Assembly: GCF_029076845.1 (NCBI RefSeq)
Contig: NZ_JARESE010000050.1
Span: 62,001-126,000, forward strand
Origin: Novosphingobium album (ex Liu et al. 2023)
GTDB lineage: Bacteria; Pseudomonadota; Alphaproteobacteria; Sphingomonadales; Sphingomonadaceae
Reading direction: 5' to 3'
DNA: 64,000 bases
Of the stretch, positions 42,472 through 51,156 are shown in pieces (the first letter of the stretch is position 1; every line of letters starts with the position of its first letter). Under the pieces are notes generated by a model. The model made no database searches, was not told the DNA's origin, and saw only the letters and a list, made by a program, of their open reading frames with translations. The position numbers were made by a program, and so were the translations under genes.

Positions 42472-45198
42472 TCAGATCCGTTCGCCCGAGACCTTGGCCG
42501 ATCCCATCATGCCCATCTTGGCCTTGCCGGTCAGCGTGTCGCCGGTGATGGCCAGGTCGTATTTCAGGGTGATCTTGATCGGCTTTTCCACGTGCAGGTC
42601 GAACTTCAGGCGATTGCCCTCGACCGTGCCGGTGAAGCCCTGCTGGCCTTCGGGGCTTTTCAGATAGCCTGAAAGCGCGTCGCCAGCGGTCTCGAAATGG
42701 GCGGTCATCTGCTGGGCCGGGCCCATTGGCGGTTTCATCGTCACCGCCCAGTCACCGTCGGGCGTGGCCGGTGTGGCGGCGGCCGATTGCGGCGCGGCCG
42801 GCTCGGCCATCGCCGCGCTGGCCGGCGCGGGCGGAGCCTCGGGCGCCGTCCGCTCGGCGGCATATTTCGACGAGGTGCCCGAAATGTCGCGCCCCTCGAT
42901 CACGTCGAGGATCTTCGCCGGGGTCAGCGGCAGGTTCATCTCCACTTCGCCGAACGGCGCCAGCGCATCCTGGATCGCGTTGACCAGCGTCGGCGGGCCG
43001 ACGATCGCGCCGCCTTCACCCACGCCGCGCATCCCGCCAATGGTCTGCGAAGGGGTGTTGGCGTGGATATATTCGAAATCCGGCACGTCGCTGATCGCCG
43101 GCATGAGATAGTCCTTGAACGTCGCGGCCAGCGGATTGCCGCGCGCGTCGTACGGCATGTCCTCCAGCAGAACCTGCCCGATCGCCTGTGCCAGACCACC
43201 GGCGATCTGCCCTTCGACGACGCCGGGATTGATCACCGTGCCGCAGTCTTCCGAGGAGATCCAGCGCAGGATTTTGACGAAGCCCGTCTCGGCATCGACC
43301 TCGACCATGCAGGCGTGCGCCGCGCTGGTGAACGTGATCGGCGGCGGCTGGTAACGGAACTGCGCTTCCAGGCCAGTGGCAAGGCCGGCGGGCAGGCGGT
43401 GGGGCTCGGCATAGGCGACCTCGGCGATTTCCCTTAGCGAGCGCGACATTTCCGGTGCCCCGGCGACGTGCACGGTGCCGTTCTCGATCGTGATCGCCTC
43501 GGGATTGGCGTTGAACAGGTGCGCGGCCAGGGACTTGACCTTGTCGGCCAGCATTTCCGCCGCTTTCCACGATGCGCCGCCGCCGATCACGCCCTGGCGG
43601 CTGCCGGCCGCGCCGGGGCTGAAGCCGCCCCAGGCGGAATCGCCTTCGAATACCGTCACGTCCTCGTAAGCCACGCCCAGCCGGTCGGCGATGACTTGCG
43701 CCATGGTGGTGGCGGTGCCGTGCCCCTGCGAATGGGTGGTGAGGCTGGCGATGACCTTGCCGGTCGGGTCGATGCGGATATTCGCGGTCTCGCCCGTCAT
43801 CGGCGCCATCGTGCCGGCCGATGCGGTCGGCTCGACATAAGTGGCGAAGCCCAGGCCCAGATAGCGCCCCTGCTTGCGCGCCGCGGCCTGCTCCTGCCGG
43901 AATTTCGCCACGTCGAGATGCGCGACCAGCTTTTCCAGGCATTCGCCCGGCGTGATATCCGTCACTTCGATGCCCAGTGTCGAGGTGGCCGGCTGGTCGG
44001 CGGCGTAGATCAGGTTGCGCCGGCGCAGTTCGATGGTGTCGATGCCGATCTCGCGCGCGGCGGCTTCCAGCAGGGTCTCGCGCATCAGCGATTCGATCGC
44101 CCAGGGCCCGCGATAGCCGCCAAGGCCCATCGTGTTCGAATACCAGCCGCGCGAGATGAAGCCATAGGCGGGCATCTTGTGGGCGGGCCACATGAACATG
44201 TGCACGGCCACGTTGCAGTCCTCGCCCATCGGCCATGCGCCGTTGTTCGAGTTGTAGTCGCAATGCCCGGCGACAAGCCGGCCGTCATGGTCGAAGCCGA
44301 CGGTCAGCGTGATTTCCTGCTCGCGCGCGTGGCTGGAGGCGGTGAGCGATTCGAAGCGGTCCTCGATCCACTTCAGCGGCCGGCCAAACAGCCGCGCGGC
44401 GACGATCACCGCCAGTTCCTCGCGCCAGGGCATGTTCTTCAGGCCGAAGCCGCCGCCCACGTCCTTGGCGATCACCCGGATCGCCTCCTGCGGCAGCCCG
44501 AGCGCGACCGAGACATAGCGGCAGACCAGATTGGGGCTCTGGCACGAGATATAGATGGTCAATTCCTCGGCCCCGTCGGGCGAGGCGACGCAGGCGCGCG
44601 CTTCCATCGGCGATTGCGCGATGCGCTGGTGGCGGATCGTGCGCGTTACCTTGTAGGCTGCGCCGTCGATCCGGGCCTGCAAGTCCTCATCGATCTCCGG
44701 CTCGCCCATTTCGGCGGCCACGTTGCTGTCCATGCCGGGATGGACCAACGGGCCGGTGCGCGCATCGGCCAGCGTGACCACGGGCGGTTCCTCGTCGATC
44801 ACGATCTCGATCAGCGAGGCGGCATCCTCGGCGATGGCGCGGCTGTCGGCGATGACCATCGCCACCGGGTCGCCGACGCAGGCGACGCGCCCGTCGGCCA
44901 GCAATGTCACTGGCGATTCGATCGGCCCGAAGAAGAAGTTCATCATGTAGAGCGGGACCGGGGCGAAATCGCGCTGCAGATAGATCGCGTGCACGCCAGG
45001 CAGGTCGCGCGCCGCCGCCGTGTCGATCGACACGATCGTCCCGCGCGCCACCGCCGAGCGGGCATAGGCGACGTGCAACATGCCGGGCAGGCGCACGTCG
45101 TCGGTATACTGGCCGCGCCCGGTCAGCAGGCGGGCGTCTTCCTTGCGCGGGGTGCGCTCCCCGATATAGCGCGTGGCGCCGACGCTCTGCGCGTTCAT
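42472..45198 (-). CDS. Molybdenum hydroxylase large subunit with a C-terminal extra domain (CoxL-like)
   Basis: A 908-residue catalytic subunit of the xanthine dehydrogenase/CO dehydrogenase family, binding a molybdopterin cofactor. Motifs: RPLKWIEDR, VGGGFGLKNMPWRE, GGYRGPWAIESLMRETLLEA and QGHGTATTMAQVIA, with GVGEGG near the end of the Mo domain. The active-site loop reads GGYRGPWA, unlike the VAYRCSF loop of form I CO dehydrogenase. CO oxidation is therefore not supported and the substrate is unknown. After an Ala/Pro-rich linker, the last 95 or so residues form an additional beta-rich domain (DGDWAVTMKPPMGPAQQM ... KPIKITLKYDLAITGDTLTG). It is the last gene of a four-gene, overlapping operon. 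Confidence 0.9.
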   Translation of the reverse strand: MNAQSVGATRYIGERTPRKEDARLLTGRGQYTDDVRLPGMLHVAYARSAVARGTIVSIDTAAARDLPGVHAIYLQRDFAPVPLYMMNFFFGPIESPVTLLADGRVACVGDPVAMVIADSRAIAEDAASLIEIVIDEEPPVVTLADARTGPLVHPGMDSNVAAEMGEPEIDEDLQARIDGAAYKVTRTIRHQRIAQSPMEARACVASPDGAEELTIYISCQSPNLVCRYVSVALGLPQEAIRVIAKDVGGGFGLKNMPWREELAVIVAARLFGRPLKWIEDRFESLTASSHAREQEITLTVGFDHDGRLVAGHCDYNSNNGAWPMGEDCNVAVHMFMWPAHKMPAYGFISRGWYSNTMGLGGYRGPWAIESLMRETLLEAAAREIGIDTIELRRRNLIYAADQPATSTLGIEVTDITPGECLEKLVAHLDVAKFRQEQAAARKQGRYLGLGFATYVEPTASAGTMAPMTGETANIRIDPTGKVIASLTTHSQGHGTATTMAQVIADRLGVAYEDVTVFEGDSAWGGFSPGAAGSRQGVIGGGASWKAAEMLADKVKSLAAHLFNANPEAITIENGTVHVAGAPEMSRSLREIAEVAYAEPHRLPAGLATGLEAQFRYQPPPITFTSAAHACMVEVDAETGFVKILRWISSEDCGTVINPGVVEGQIAGGLAQAIGQVLLEDMPYDARGNPLAATFKDYLMPAISDVPDFEYIHANTPSQTIGGMRGVGEGGAIVGPPTLVNAIQDALAPFGEVEMNLPLTPAKILDVIEGRDISGTSSKYAAERTAPEAPPAPASAAMAEPAAPQSAAATPATPDGDWAVTMKPPMGPAQQMTAHFETAGDALSGYLKSPEGQQGFTGTVEGNRLKFDLHVEKPIKITLKYDLAITGDTLTGKAKMGMMGSAKVSGERI

Positions 45199-45692
45199 GC
45201 CGCTTCTCCCGCGTTCTGGCCGACAAGCTGGCGGATCGCCCGGCGGATGCCCTGGTATCCGGTGCAGCGGCAGATGTGCCCGGACATGGCCAGCTCCATC
45301 TCCTCGGCTGAAAGCTTCGCGCCGCCATCCACCAGCGTCGCCAGCGTGATCGCCACGCCGGGCGTGCAGAAGCCGCATTGCAGGCCGAAGTTGTCGCGTA
45401 GCGCCTGCTGCACCGGATGCAGCGTGCCGTCGGCGGCGGCCAGCCCTTCGACCGTCGTCACCGCGCAGCCATCGGCCTGCACCGCCAGCATCAGGCATGA
45501 TCGCATCGCCGCGCCATCGACCTGCACGGTGCAGGCGCCGCACACGCCATGCTCGCAGGCCAGGTGCGTGCCGGTATAGCCCAGGCTTTCGCGCAGGAAT
45601 TCGCCCAGGCTGGTGCGCGCCTCCACGCTGGCCCGGTGGCGATGGCCGTTGACGGTCAGTTCGATGTCGCGTTTGCTTGCAGGCTCGCTCAT
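45195..45692 (-). CDS. Molybdenum hydroxylase iron-sulfur subunit (CoxS-like)
   Basis: A 165-residue electron-transfer subunit with two [2Fe-2S] clusters. The N-terminal plant-type cluster has CEHGVCGACTV with a further Cys in RSCLML. The C-terminal cluster has QCGFCTPG and CRCTGYQ. Both sets are complete. It passes electrons from the Mo site to the FAD subunit. It overlaps the FAD subunit stop by 4 nt at its start and the large subunit start by 4 nt at its end (both ATGA). The spacing and order (M, S, L) match the cox-type operons. Confidence 0.95.
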   Translation of the reverse strand: MSEPASKRDIELTVNGHRHRASVEARTSLGEFLRESLGYTGTHLACEHGVCGACTVQVDGAAMRSCLMLAVQADGCAVTTVEGLAAADGTLHPVQQALRDNFGLQCGFCTPGVAITLATLVDGGAKLSAEEMELAMSGHICRCTGYQGIRRAIRQLVGQNAGEAA

Positions 45693-46558
45693 GCCGCCTC
45701 CTTCAGCGCGAGAGCCTCGCGCAGCGTTCTTGCGAAAATGCGCCGGCCGACCGTGCGGCGGTATTCGGCGCTGGCGTGGTGATCGTCGAAGGGCGCGGTA
45801 TCGGCCACGGCCAGCGTGGCCACGGCTTCGGGGTCGATCGCGCCCGATGCCTGGCCCAGCAGCGCGGCTTCGGCCTGCCGCGCCCGGATCGGCGTCGGCC
45901 CCATGCCGAACCAGCCCAGCCCGACGCGCGCCACCGTGCCGCCATCCAGCGCCAGCGCGCCGACCATGCCGACCAGCGCGAAATCGCCGGCGCGCTGCGC
46001 CACTTCGCGGAACAGCACCAGATGGCCGGCCGGCCAGTCTGGATAGACGATGCCCGTCACCAGCTCGTCGGGTTCCAGCACGGTCATGTAAGGGCCGATG
46101 TAGAATTCGCTGGCCGGCACCGTGCGGGTGCCGCGCACCGAGGCGATCTCGATCGTCGCGCCCAGCGCCACGGCGGTCGCGGGCATTTCGGCCGCCGGCT
46201 CGCCCAGCGCGATCGAGCCGCCCACCGTGCCGCGATTGCGCGTCTGGTAATGGCCGACATGGCCCAGCGCGCGGATGAAGGCGGGCAGGCGCCTGGCCAG
46301 CGTCGCGTCCTTCAGGGCATCGGCCTGGCGTGTCGCCGGGCCGACGCGGATGCCGCCCTCGACCTCGGTCACGCCCTTGAGCGCCGCGATCCGGTTGATG
46401 TCGACAAGGATGAAGGGCTGGCTCATGCGCAAGTTGAGCAGCGGCATCAGCGTCTGCCCGCCGGCGATCACGGTGGCGCCGCCGCCCGCTTCGTCAAGCA
46501 CGCGGCACGCCTCTTCAATGCTGGCGGGTGCGATATAGTCGAACGGGGCGGGCTTCAC
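45689..46558 (-). CDS. Molybdenum hydroxylase FAD-binding subunit (CoxM-like)
   Basis: A 289-residue FAD subunit. The FAD-binding motif AGGQTLMPLLNLRM is clear, and a second motif, NRGTVGGSIALGEPAAEMPA, fits the family; the C-terminus has the CO dehydrogenase flavoprotein tail (RRTVGRRIFARTLREAL). The start is GTG at 46556-46558, overlapping the CoxG stop (GTGA). FAD is reduced by the iron-sulfur subunit and delivers electrons to an acceptor, probably quinone. The operon is CoxG-M-S-L in order. Confidence 0.93.
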   Translation of the reverse strand: MKPAPFDYIAPASIEEACRVLDEAGGGATVIAGGQTLMPLLNLRMSQPFILVDINRIAALKGVTEVEGGIRVGPATRQADALKDATLARRLPAFIRALGHVGHYQTRNRGTVGGSIALGEPAAEMPATAVALGATIEIASVRGTRTVPASEFYIGPYMTVLEPDELVTGIVYPDWPAGHLVLFREVAQRAGDFALVGMVGALALDGGTVARVGLGWFGMGPTPIRARQAEAALLGQASGAIDPEAVATLAVADTAPFDDHHASAEYRRTVGRRIFARTLREALALKEAA

Positions 46559-47265
46559 TGGCCGCCTCCGCGCCGCCCGGCCTCGAACGCGGCGGCGGCG
46601 ACGACCACGGTGAGCACCATCACGACCATGACCACGCTGCCGGCAATGGCATTGCTGCCCAGCACGAAGCCCGCGAGGATCGCCACGACCAGCGCCGCGA
46701 CCCAGCCCCACAGGCCGACGAAGCCGGGCGCGCCCGGTGCGGCCGGGACCGGCGCGGGGCTCGGGGCGGGGACTGGGGCCGAAACCGGGGCCGGCGCGGC
46801 CGTTGGGGCTTCCGCCGCCGCGCCGCCGCTCACCACTTCGCCGAAGCGGCTGAAGAACTTGCCGGCCAGGTTCTTCGCGGTGGCATCGATGATCGGGCCG
46901 CCAAGCTGCGCCATGCGCCCGCCGACTTCGGCCTCCACGTCATAGGATACCAGCGTGCCGCCGCCGGCATCGTCCGACAACCGCACCCTGGCGCCGCCTT
47001 TCGCGCTGCCGGCGATGCCGCCGTTGCCCGATCCGGTGATCGTATAGCCGTTGGGCGCGCTCAGGTCGGACAGCTGGACATTGCCGCGAAAGCGCGCGCC
47101 GATCGGGCCGATCTTGACTTCGGCCACGGCGATGAACCGATCCTCGCCCTCTTTCTCAAGGCTCTGGCAACCGGGGATGCACTGGCGCAGCACGTCCGGG
47201 TCGTTGAGCGCTTCCCAGACACGCTCGCGCGGAGCAGCAACGCGCTGCTCACCTGTCATATGCAT
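46555..47265 (-). CDS. CoxG-like SRPBCC protein with C-terminal membrane anchor
   Basis: A 236-residue protein. Its first 150 residues are a CoxG-type SRPBCC domain (RVAAPRERVWEALNDPDVLR, then GPIGARFRGNVQ), followed by a Pro/Ala linker (APVSAPVPAPSPAPVPAAPG) and two C-terminal membrane helices (WGWVAALVVAILAGFVLG; VMVVMVLTVVVAAAAFEAG). In CO-oxidising bacteria CoxG tethers the hydroxylase to the membrane and helps pass electrons. Here it is the first gene of the molybdenum hydroxylase operon, so it probably anchors that enzyme. The ATG at 47263-47265 has GGGAGAGGCGAAG upstream. Confidence 0.9.
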   Translation of the reverse strand: MHMTGEQRVAAPRERVWEALNDPDVLRQCIPGCQSLEKEGEDRFIAVAEVKIGPIGARFRGNVQLSDLSAPNGYTITGSGNGGIAGSAKGGARVRLSDDAGGGTLVSYDVEAEVGGRMAQLGGPIIDATAKNLAGKFFSRFGEVVSGGAAAEAPTAAPAPVSAPVPAPSPAPVPAAPGAPGFVGLWGWVAALVVAILAGFVLGSNAIAGSVVMVVMVLTVVVAAAAFEAGRRGGGQ

Positions 47266-47364
47266 GATCTTCGCCTCTCCCGGAATGTGAGCCACCATGA
47301 CTAATAACTTGCCCGGCGAATTGGGCAAGGCCGACATGGCGCCACTGCTCGGAAAAGGACTGGC

Positions 47365-47409
47365 TAGCCGGAGCGGCCCTGATAAGGCGCGGACGAACCG
47401 CTCCGGCTA
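47365..47409 (-). terminator. Intrinsic-type terminator downstream of tonB and the 64-codon ORF
   Basis: A perfect 12-bp stem (TAGCCGGAGCGG / CCGCTCCGGCTA) with a 21-nt loop. Read on the minus strand it is followed within 12 nt by CCTTTTCC, a short T run. It separates the tonB unit from the CoxG gene. Confidence 0.65.
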
Positions 47410-47440
47410 ACCGAGCGCTCGGGCTTTGCCCGAACGCAAG

Positions 47441-47635
47441 CTATGCGGCAGGGCCCGCCTGGGGATGGGGGCTGCCGCCCTGCCGCGGACGCGCTTGCGC
47501 CGCGTCCAGCAAGCGCACCACGCCTTCGTTGCAGTTGCACATGGCAAGGCCATACAGGGCGAACCCGTAAAGCCCGCTTGCGACAAATCGGTCCGCTTCG
47601 TTGGGATTGACGGGCCGGTTGCTGCCTTGTGCCAT
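47441..47635 (-). CDS. Small hypothetical protein (64 aa)
   Basis: A 64-residue product: polar N-terminus, a short hydrophobic segment with Cys (GLYGFALYGLAMCNCNEGVV) and a Pro/Gln-rich tail. No family is recognised. The ATG at 47633-47635 has GCGGAAGAA just upstream. It lies 77 nt downstream of tonB on the same strand and ahead of a terminator, so it could be co-transcribed with tonB. The gene is only weakly supported, as a stray frame would look similar. Confidence 0.45.
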   Translation of the reverse strand: MAQGSNRPVNPNEADRFVASGLYGFALYGLAMCNCNEGVVRLLDAAQARPRQGGSPHPQAGPAA

Positions 47636-47712
47636 TTCTTCCGCATCCTCTCTCGTGGTCTTGCCGACGTCGCGGGTTCCCCGGCTTTGCCGGGTGAACC
47701 ACCGCGCGCGCG

Positions 47713-48393
47713 TCAATCCTTCGGGATCACCCAGTTGACCCGGCTGGCATAAGTGCCGGGCACTTTCGTTCCGTTGGCATCGGTCGCGGGCTCGAACCGG
47801 GCCTGGCGCCTGACGTATTTGCACGTCGCGGCGTCGAGACCCGGTGAGCCGCTGGAGTTGGTCACTCGGCATCCCTCCACTTTGCCATCAGCTCCAATCG
47901 TGAGTTCAAAGCCGACCACGCCCTCCACGCCATCGCGCAGTTCACGGGTCGGATAATCGTCCGTCGTCACCCAGCTCGCCGGCGCGTTGCGCGGCCGCGC
48001 CGGAGTGGGCTTGCCGCTGGGCAGGGGGGTGGGCTTCAGCTCGGGCAGCACGACGACTTCGTCATCGCCCGGGCCCGATTGCGGCAGCGCGAAAGGCGGC
48101 TGCTCGAAATAGGGACGCTGCCCGGTGTCCGGCAGCGGGATCGGCGCGCGCGGCGTGGTGATGACGGTGTCGGCCTGATTGGGCATCTTCTGCTCGGGCT
48201 CCGCCGTCGGCGGCGGCGAGGGCGGATCGACCGGATAGTTCGTGGTCCTGAAGACGGTGGCGACCCGCTCGATATATGCGCCGCCAAGCCCCGTCACCAG
48301 CCCGTAGAGCACCAGGGCGTGGATGCCGGCGACCGTGGCGAACACGATCGTCCGGCTTGAACTATGGGTTGTAGTCCGATCCGCGTAAGACAT
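47713..48393 (-). CDS. tonB: Energy transducer TonB
   Basis: TonB couples the proton-motive force from ExbBD to outer-membrane receptors. The 226-residue product has an N-terminal membrane anchor (TIVFATVAGIHALVLYGLVT), a Pro-rich spacer (YPVDPPSPPPTAEPEQ ... LKPTPLPSGKPTPARPRN) and the C-terminal TonB fold (YPTRELRDGVEGVVGFELTI, then CRVTNSSGSPGLDAA). The ATG at 48391-48393 fits GGAGAGG 6-12 nt upstream. ExbB and ExbD are not adjacent. The receptor at 21841 is a possible client. An inverted repeat lies upstream at 48495-48509. Confidence 0.9.
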   Translation of the reverse strand: MSYADRTTTHSSSRTIVFATVAGIHALVLYGLVTGLGGAYIERVATVFRTTNYPVDPPSPPPTAEPEQKMPNQADTVITTPRAPIPLPDTGQRPYFEQPPFALPQSGPGDDEVVVLPELKPTPLPSGKPTPARPRNAPASWVTTDDYPTRELRDGVEGVVGFELTIGADGKVEGCRVTNSSGSPGLDAATCKYVRRQARFEPATDANGTKVPGTYASRVNWVIPKD

Positions 48394-48494
48394 CGGCATC
48401 CTCTCCATGACCGGCGCTCTTATCTTTGCGACAAGTCGCAATGGAGGCTCGGTTCATCGAAAAGCTATCACATTACCGGGTTTTGCAAATCGTT

Positions 48495-48509
48495 TTTTGC
48501 TAAGCAAAA
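48495..48509. promoter_or_regulatory. AT-rich palindrome between rpoN and tonB
   Basis: TTTTGCT-A-AGCAAAA is a perfect 7-bp inverted repeat in the AT-rich spacer 48460-48552, about 100 nt upstream of the tonB start. It could be a regulator site, or the hairpin at the end of rpoN; the sequence alone does not decide. Confidence 0.45.
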
Positions 48510-48552
48510 CAAGTATCTAAGCGGCCACGCTTAATATAGCCTGGCTTATTAC

Positions 48553-50082
48553 TTACCGCACTGCGGCAAGCGCCTTCTGCCGGCGCCGCTGGACCGAACT
48601 GCCCAGGCCGATCGCCTCGCGGTATTTGGCCACCGTGCGCCGCGCCAGATCATAGCCGCGCGCCTTGAGCAGATCGACCAGCGCGTCGTCCGAAAGGATC
48701 GCGTTGGGCGCCTCGGCGTCGATCAGCTGGCGGATCGCGGCCTTCACCGCCTCGGCCGAAGCCGCGCCTTCGCCGCCCGACGCGCCCACGCCCGAAGTGA
48801 AGAAATACTTCAGCTCGAAAGTCCCGCGCGGGCACTGCAAGTATTTGTTCGAAGTCACGCGGCTGACGGTCGATTCGTGCATCCCGATCGCCTCGGCGAC
48901 GGTGCGCAGCGTCAGCGGGCGCAATTGCGAAACGCCGTGGCGGAAAAAGCCGTCCTGCTGCTTCACCAGTTCGGCCGCCACTTTCAGGATCGTCTTCTGC
49001 CGCTGGTCCAGCGCCTTGATCAGCCAGTTCGCGTCGGCCAGCTTTTCCGAAAGCCACCCGCGCGAGGCCTTGTCGTCGCAATTGCGCTTCATCTCGACAT
49101 AGTAGCTGCGGTTGACCACCAGCCGGGGCAGCGTCGCCTGGTTGAGCCGCACGTCCCAGCCGCCGTCCGCGCGCGGGGTCAACAGGATATCGGGCGTGAC
49201 CGCCGCGCTCGCCTCGCCGCCATAGCGCAGCCCCGGCTTGGGATCATAGCCGCGCAGCTCGCCCAGCATGTCGGCGAAATCCTCGTCGTCCACGCCGCAC
49301 ATGCGCTTCAGCCGGGCGAACTCACCGCGCGCGACCAGCTCAAGGTTGTCGATCAGCCGCGCCATGCACGGATCGTAGCGGTCGGCTTCCCTGGCCTGAA
49401 GGGCGATGCATTCGGCCAGCGAGGTCGCGCCGACGCCGGTCGGCTCCAGCGACTGGACCAGCGCGAGCCCGGCTTTGGCCTCGGCCAGCGGCACGCCCAG
49501 GTCGGTCGCCACATCGCGCAGGGGCACCGGCAGATAGCCGGCCTCGTCAAGCTGGCCGATGATATAGCGCGCGATCGCCGCCATGCGCGGATCGGGCGCG
49601 ACCGGGCCGACTTGCGCTTCCAGGTGCTGGCTCAGCGTCTCGTCGGCCGCGCCGCGCTCGTCGATGCCGGGGCCTTCCTCGCCGCCGCCGATGCGGATCT
49701 CGCCGCCCCAGGAGGCATCGAGGTCGCCGCCCGTCGTCTCGCCGCCCCCTTGGCCATCGCCGGTATCGCGATCATGGTCGATCGCCGTACGATCGACGTC
49801 GAGCGGGCGATCCTCCTCGCCGCGTCCTTCGCCGATGAGCTGGTCCACCGGCGAACTTTCCAGCGTGGTCCGCCGGGCCTCCTCGGGCATGGCCACGGTC
49901 TCGGCGGCTGGCGCGGGCGCCTCGGTGCCCAGGTCGAGCAGCGGATTGGCTTCCAGCGTCTCGCCGATGAAAGTCTCTATCTCCAGGTTCGACAGCGCCA
50001 GCAGCTTGATCGCCTGCTGCAACTGCGGCGTCATCACCAGCGACTGGGTCTGCCGAAGATCGAGGCGAGGGCCGAGCGCCAT
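48553..50082 (-). CDS. rpoN: RNA polymerase sigma-54 factor
   Basis: Sigma-54 directs RNA polymerase to -24/-12 promoters and needs AAA+ activators such as PspF. The 509-residue product has the Gln/Leu-rich activator-interacting region (LDLRQTQSLVMTPQLQQAIK), a long acidic region II, the core-binding part, the DNA-binding part (RTVAEAIGMHESTVSRVTSN) and the RpoN box (ARRTVAKYRE) close to the C-terminus. The ATG at 50080-50082 gives the normal start (MALGPRLDLRQ). It follows lptB by 58 nt, the usual neighbour. The genes hpf and ptsN, which commonly follow rpoN, are missing; tonB comes next instead. Confidence 0.96.
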   Translation of the reverse strand: MALGPRLDLRQTQSLVMTPQLQQAIKLLALSNLEIETFIGETLEANPLLDLGTEAPAPAAETVAMPEEARRTTLESSPVDQLIGEGRGEEDRPLDVDRTAIDHDRDTGDGQGGGETTGGDLDASWGGEIRIGGGEEGPGIDERGAADETLSQHLEAQVGPVAPDPRMAAIARYIIGQLDEAGYLPVPLRDVATDLGVPLAEAKAGLALVQSLEPTGVGATSLAECIALQAREADRYDPCMARLIDNLELVARGEFARLKRMCGVDDEDFADMLGELRGYDPKPGLRYGGEASAAVTPDILLTPRADGGWDVRLNQATLPRLVVNRSYYVEMKRNCDDKASRGWLSEKLADANWLIKALDQRQKTILKVAAELVKQQDGFFRHGVSQLRPLTLRTVAEAIGMHESTVSRVTSNKYLQCPRGTFELKYFFTSGVGASGGEGAASAEAVKAAIRQLIDAEAPNAILSDDALVDLLKARGYDLARRTVAKYREAIGLGSSVQRRRQKALAAVR

Positions 50083-50140
50083 CGTTATCCGCCCGCCATG
50101 CCCTTGTGCCGCCCCGATCCTGCCACGCGCGGGCCGGCGA

Positions 50141-50941
50141 TCACAGCGTAAAGCCCTCGCCCAGATAGAGGCGGCGGACGTTCTCGTCGGCGACGAGCGC
50201 TTCGGGGCTGCCGGCGAACAGCACCTGGCCACCATAGATGATGATGGCGCGATCAACGATGTCGAGCGTCTCGCGCACGTTGTGATCGGTGATCAGCACG
50301 CCGATGCCGCGGGTCTTGAGATCGCGCACGAGATCGCGGATGTCGGAGATGGAAAGCGGGTCGATGCCGGCGAAAGGCTCGTCCAGCAGCATGATCGAGG
50401 GATTGGCGGCCAGCGCCCGCGCGATCTCGCAGCGGCGCCGTTCACCGCCCGAAAGCGCCATGGCCGGGCTCGATCGCAGGCGCAGCAGGCCGAATTCCTC
50501 CAGCAGCCGCTCCAGCTCCTGCGCGCGCACGGCCTTGTCGGGCTCCATCAGCTCAAGCACCGCGTCGATGTTCTGCTCGACCGAAAGCCCCCGGAAGATC
50601 GAGGTCTCCTGCGGCAGATAGCCCAGCCCCAGCACCGCGCGGCGATACATCGGCAGCTTCGTCACATCGACCCCGTCCATCAGGATGCGGCCCGAATCGG
50701 GGCGCACCAGCCCCATGATCGAATAGAAGCAGGTGGTCTTGCCCGCGCCATTCGGGCCCAGCAGGCCCAGCACTTCGCCCTTGGCCACCGACAGCGAGAT
50801 ATCGGTGAGCACCGCGCGCTTGTCATAGCTCTTGGCGATCGAGATCACTTCAAGGCCGCCGCGCTCGGCAATCGCCGCCGCATCGACCGCTTCGGCGGTG
50901 TGCAAGCCGGGATTCCGCGAAATTTCGGTCGATTCCGTCAT
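50141..50941 (-). CDS. lptB: LptB, ATPase of the lipopolysaccharide transport complex
   Basis: LptB drives LptFG to extract lipopolysaccharide (or a sphingolipid analogue) from the inner membrane. The 266-residue product has Walker A GPNGAGKTT (62-70), Q-loop LPQETSIFRGLSV, signature LSGGERRR (from 163), Walker B IMLLDEP (from 183) and the switch His in ITDHNVRE. It has about 25 extra N-terminal residues compared with enteric LptB. It precedes rpoN, as in many proteobacteria; the upstream lptA and lptC are absent from the window, since a divergent membrane protein gene follows. Confidence 0.95.
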   Translation of the reverse strand: MTESTEISRNPGLHTAEAVDAAAIAERGGLEVISIAKSYDKRAVLTDISLSVAKGEVLGLLGPNGAGKTTCFYSIMGLVRPDSGRILMDGVDVTKLPMYRRAVLGLGYLPQETSIFRGLSVEQNIDAVLELMEPDKAVRAQELERLLEEFGLLRLRSSPAMALSGGERRRCEIARALAANPSIMLLDEPFAGIDPLSISDIRDLVRDLKTRGIGVLITDHNVRETLDIVDRAIIIYGGQVLFAGSPEALVADENVRRLYLGEGFTL

Positions 50942-51156
50942 CTCCTGCGCGATGTACGCACGCCTTGCCCGAACGGCAAGCGGGCATTTCCCGCAAGCCG
51001 ATCCGATTGGCAGGTTTCATGCATGGTTTGCCGCGCGCCTGTCTCGCCATGGTACTGCCGGCGCGCCGGAATCGCGGATGGCGTAACCGCGCTTGATCCC
51101 GGAGCCATTCGATGTTCTAGTGGTTTGCTCGGTAATTCATTGGAGAGGGTCACCGA

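Noticed and set aside
42472..45198. Naming the molybdenum hydroxylase as CO dehydrogenase (coxL)
   Set aside because: The operon order is cox-like, but the diagnostic active-site loop of form I CO dehydrogenase is absent, so the substrate was left open.
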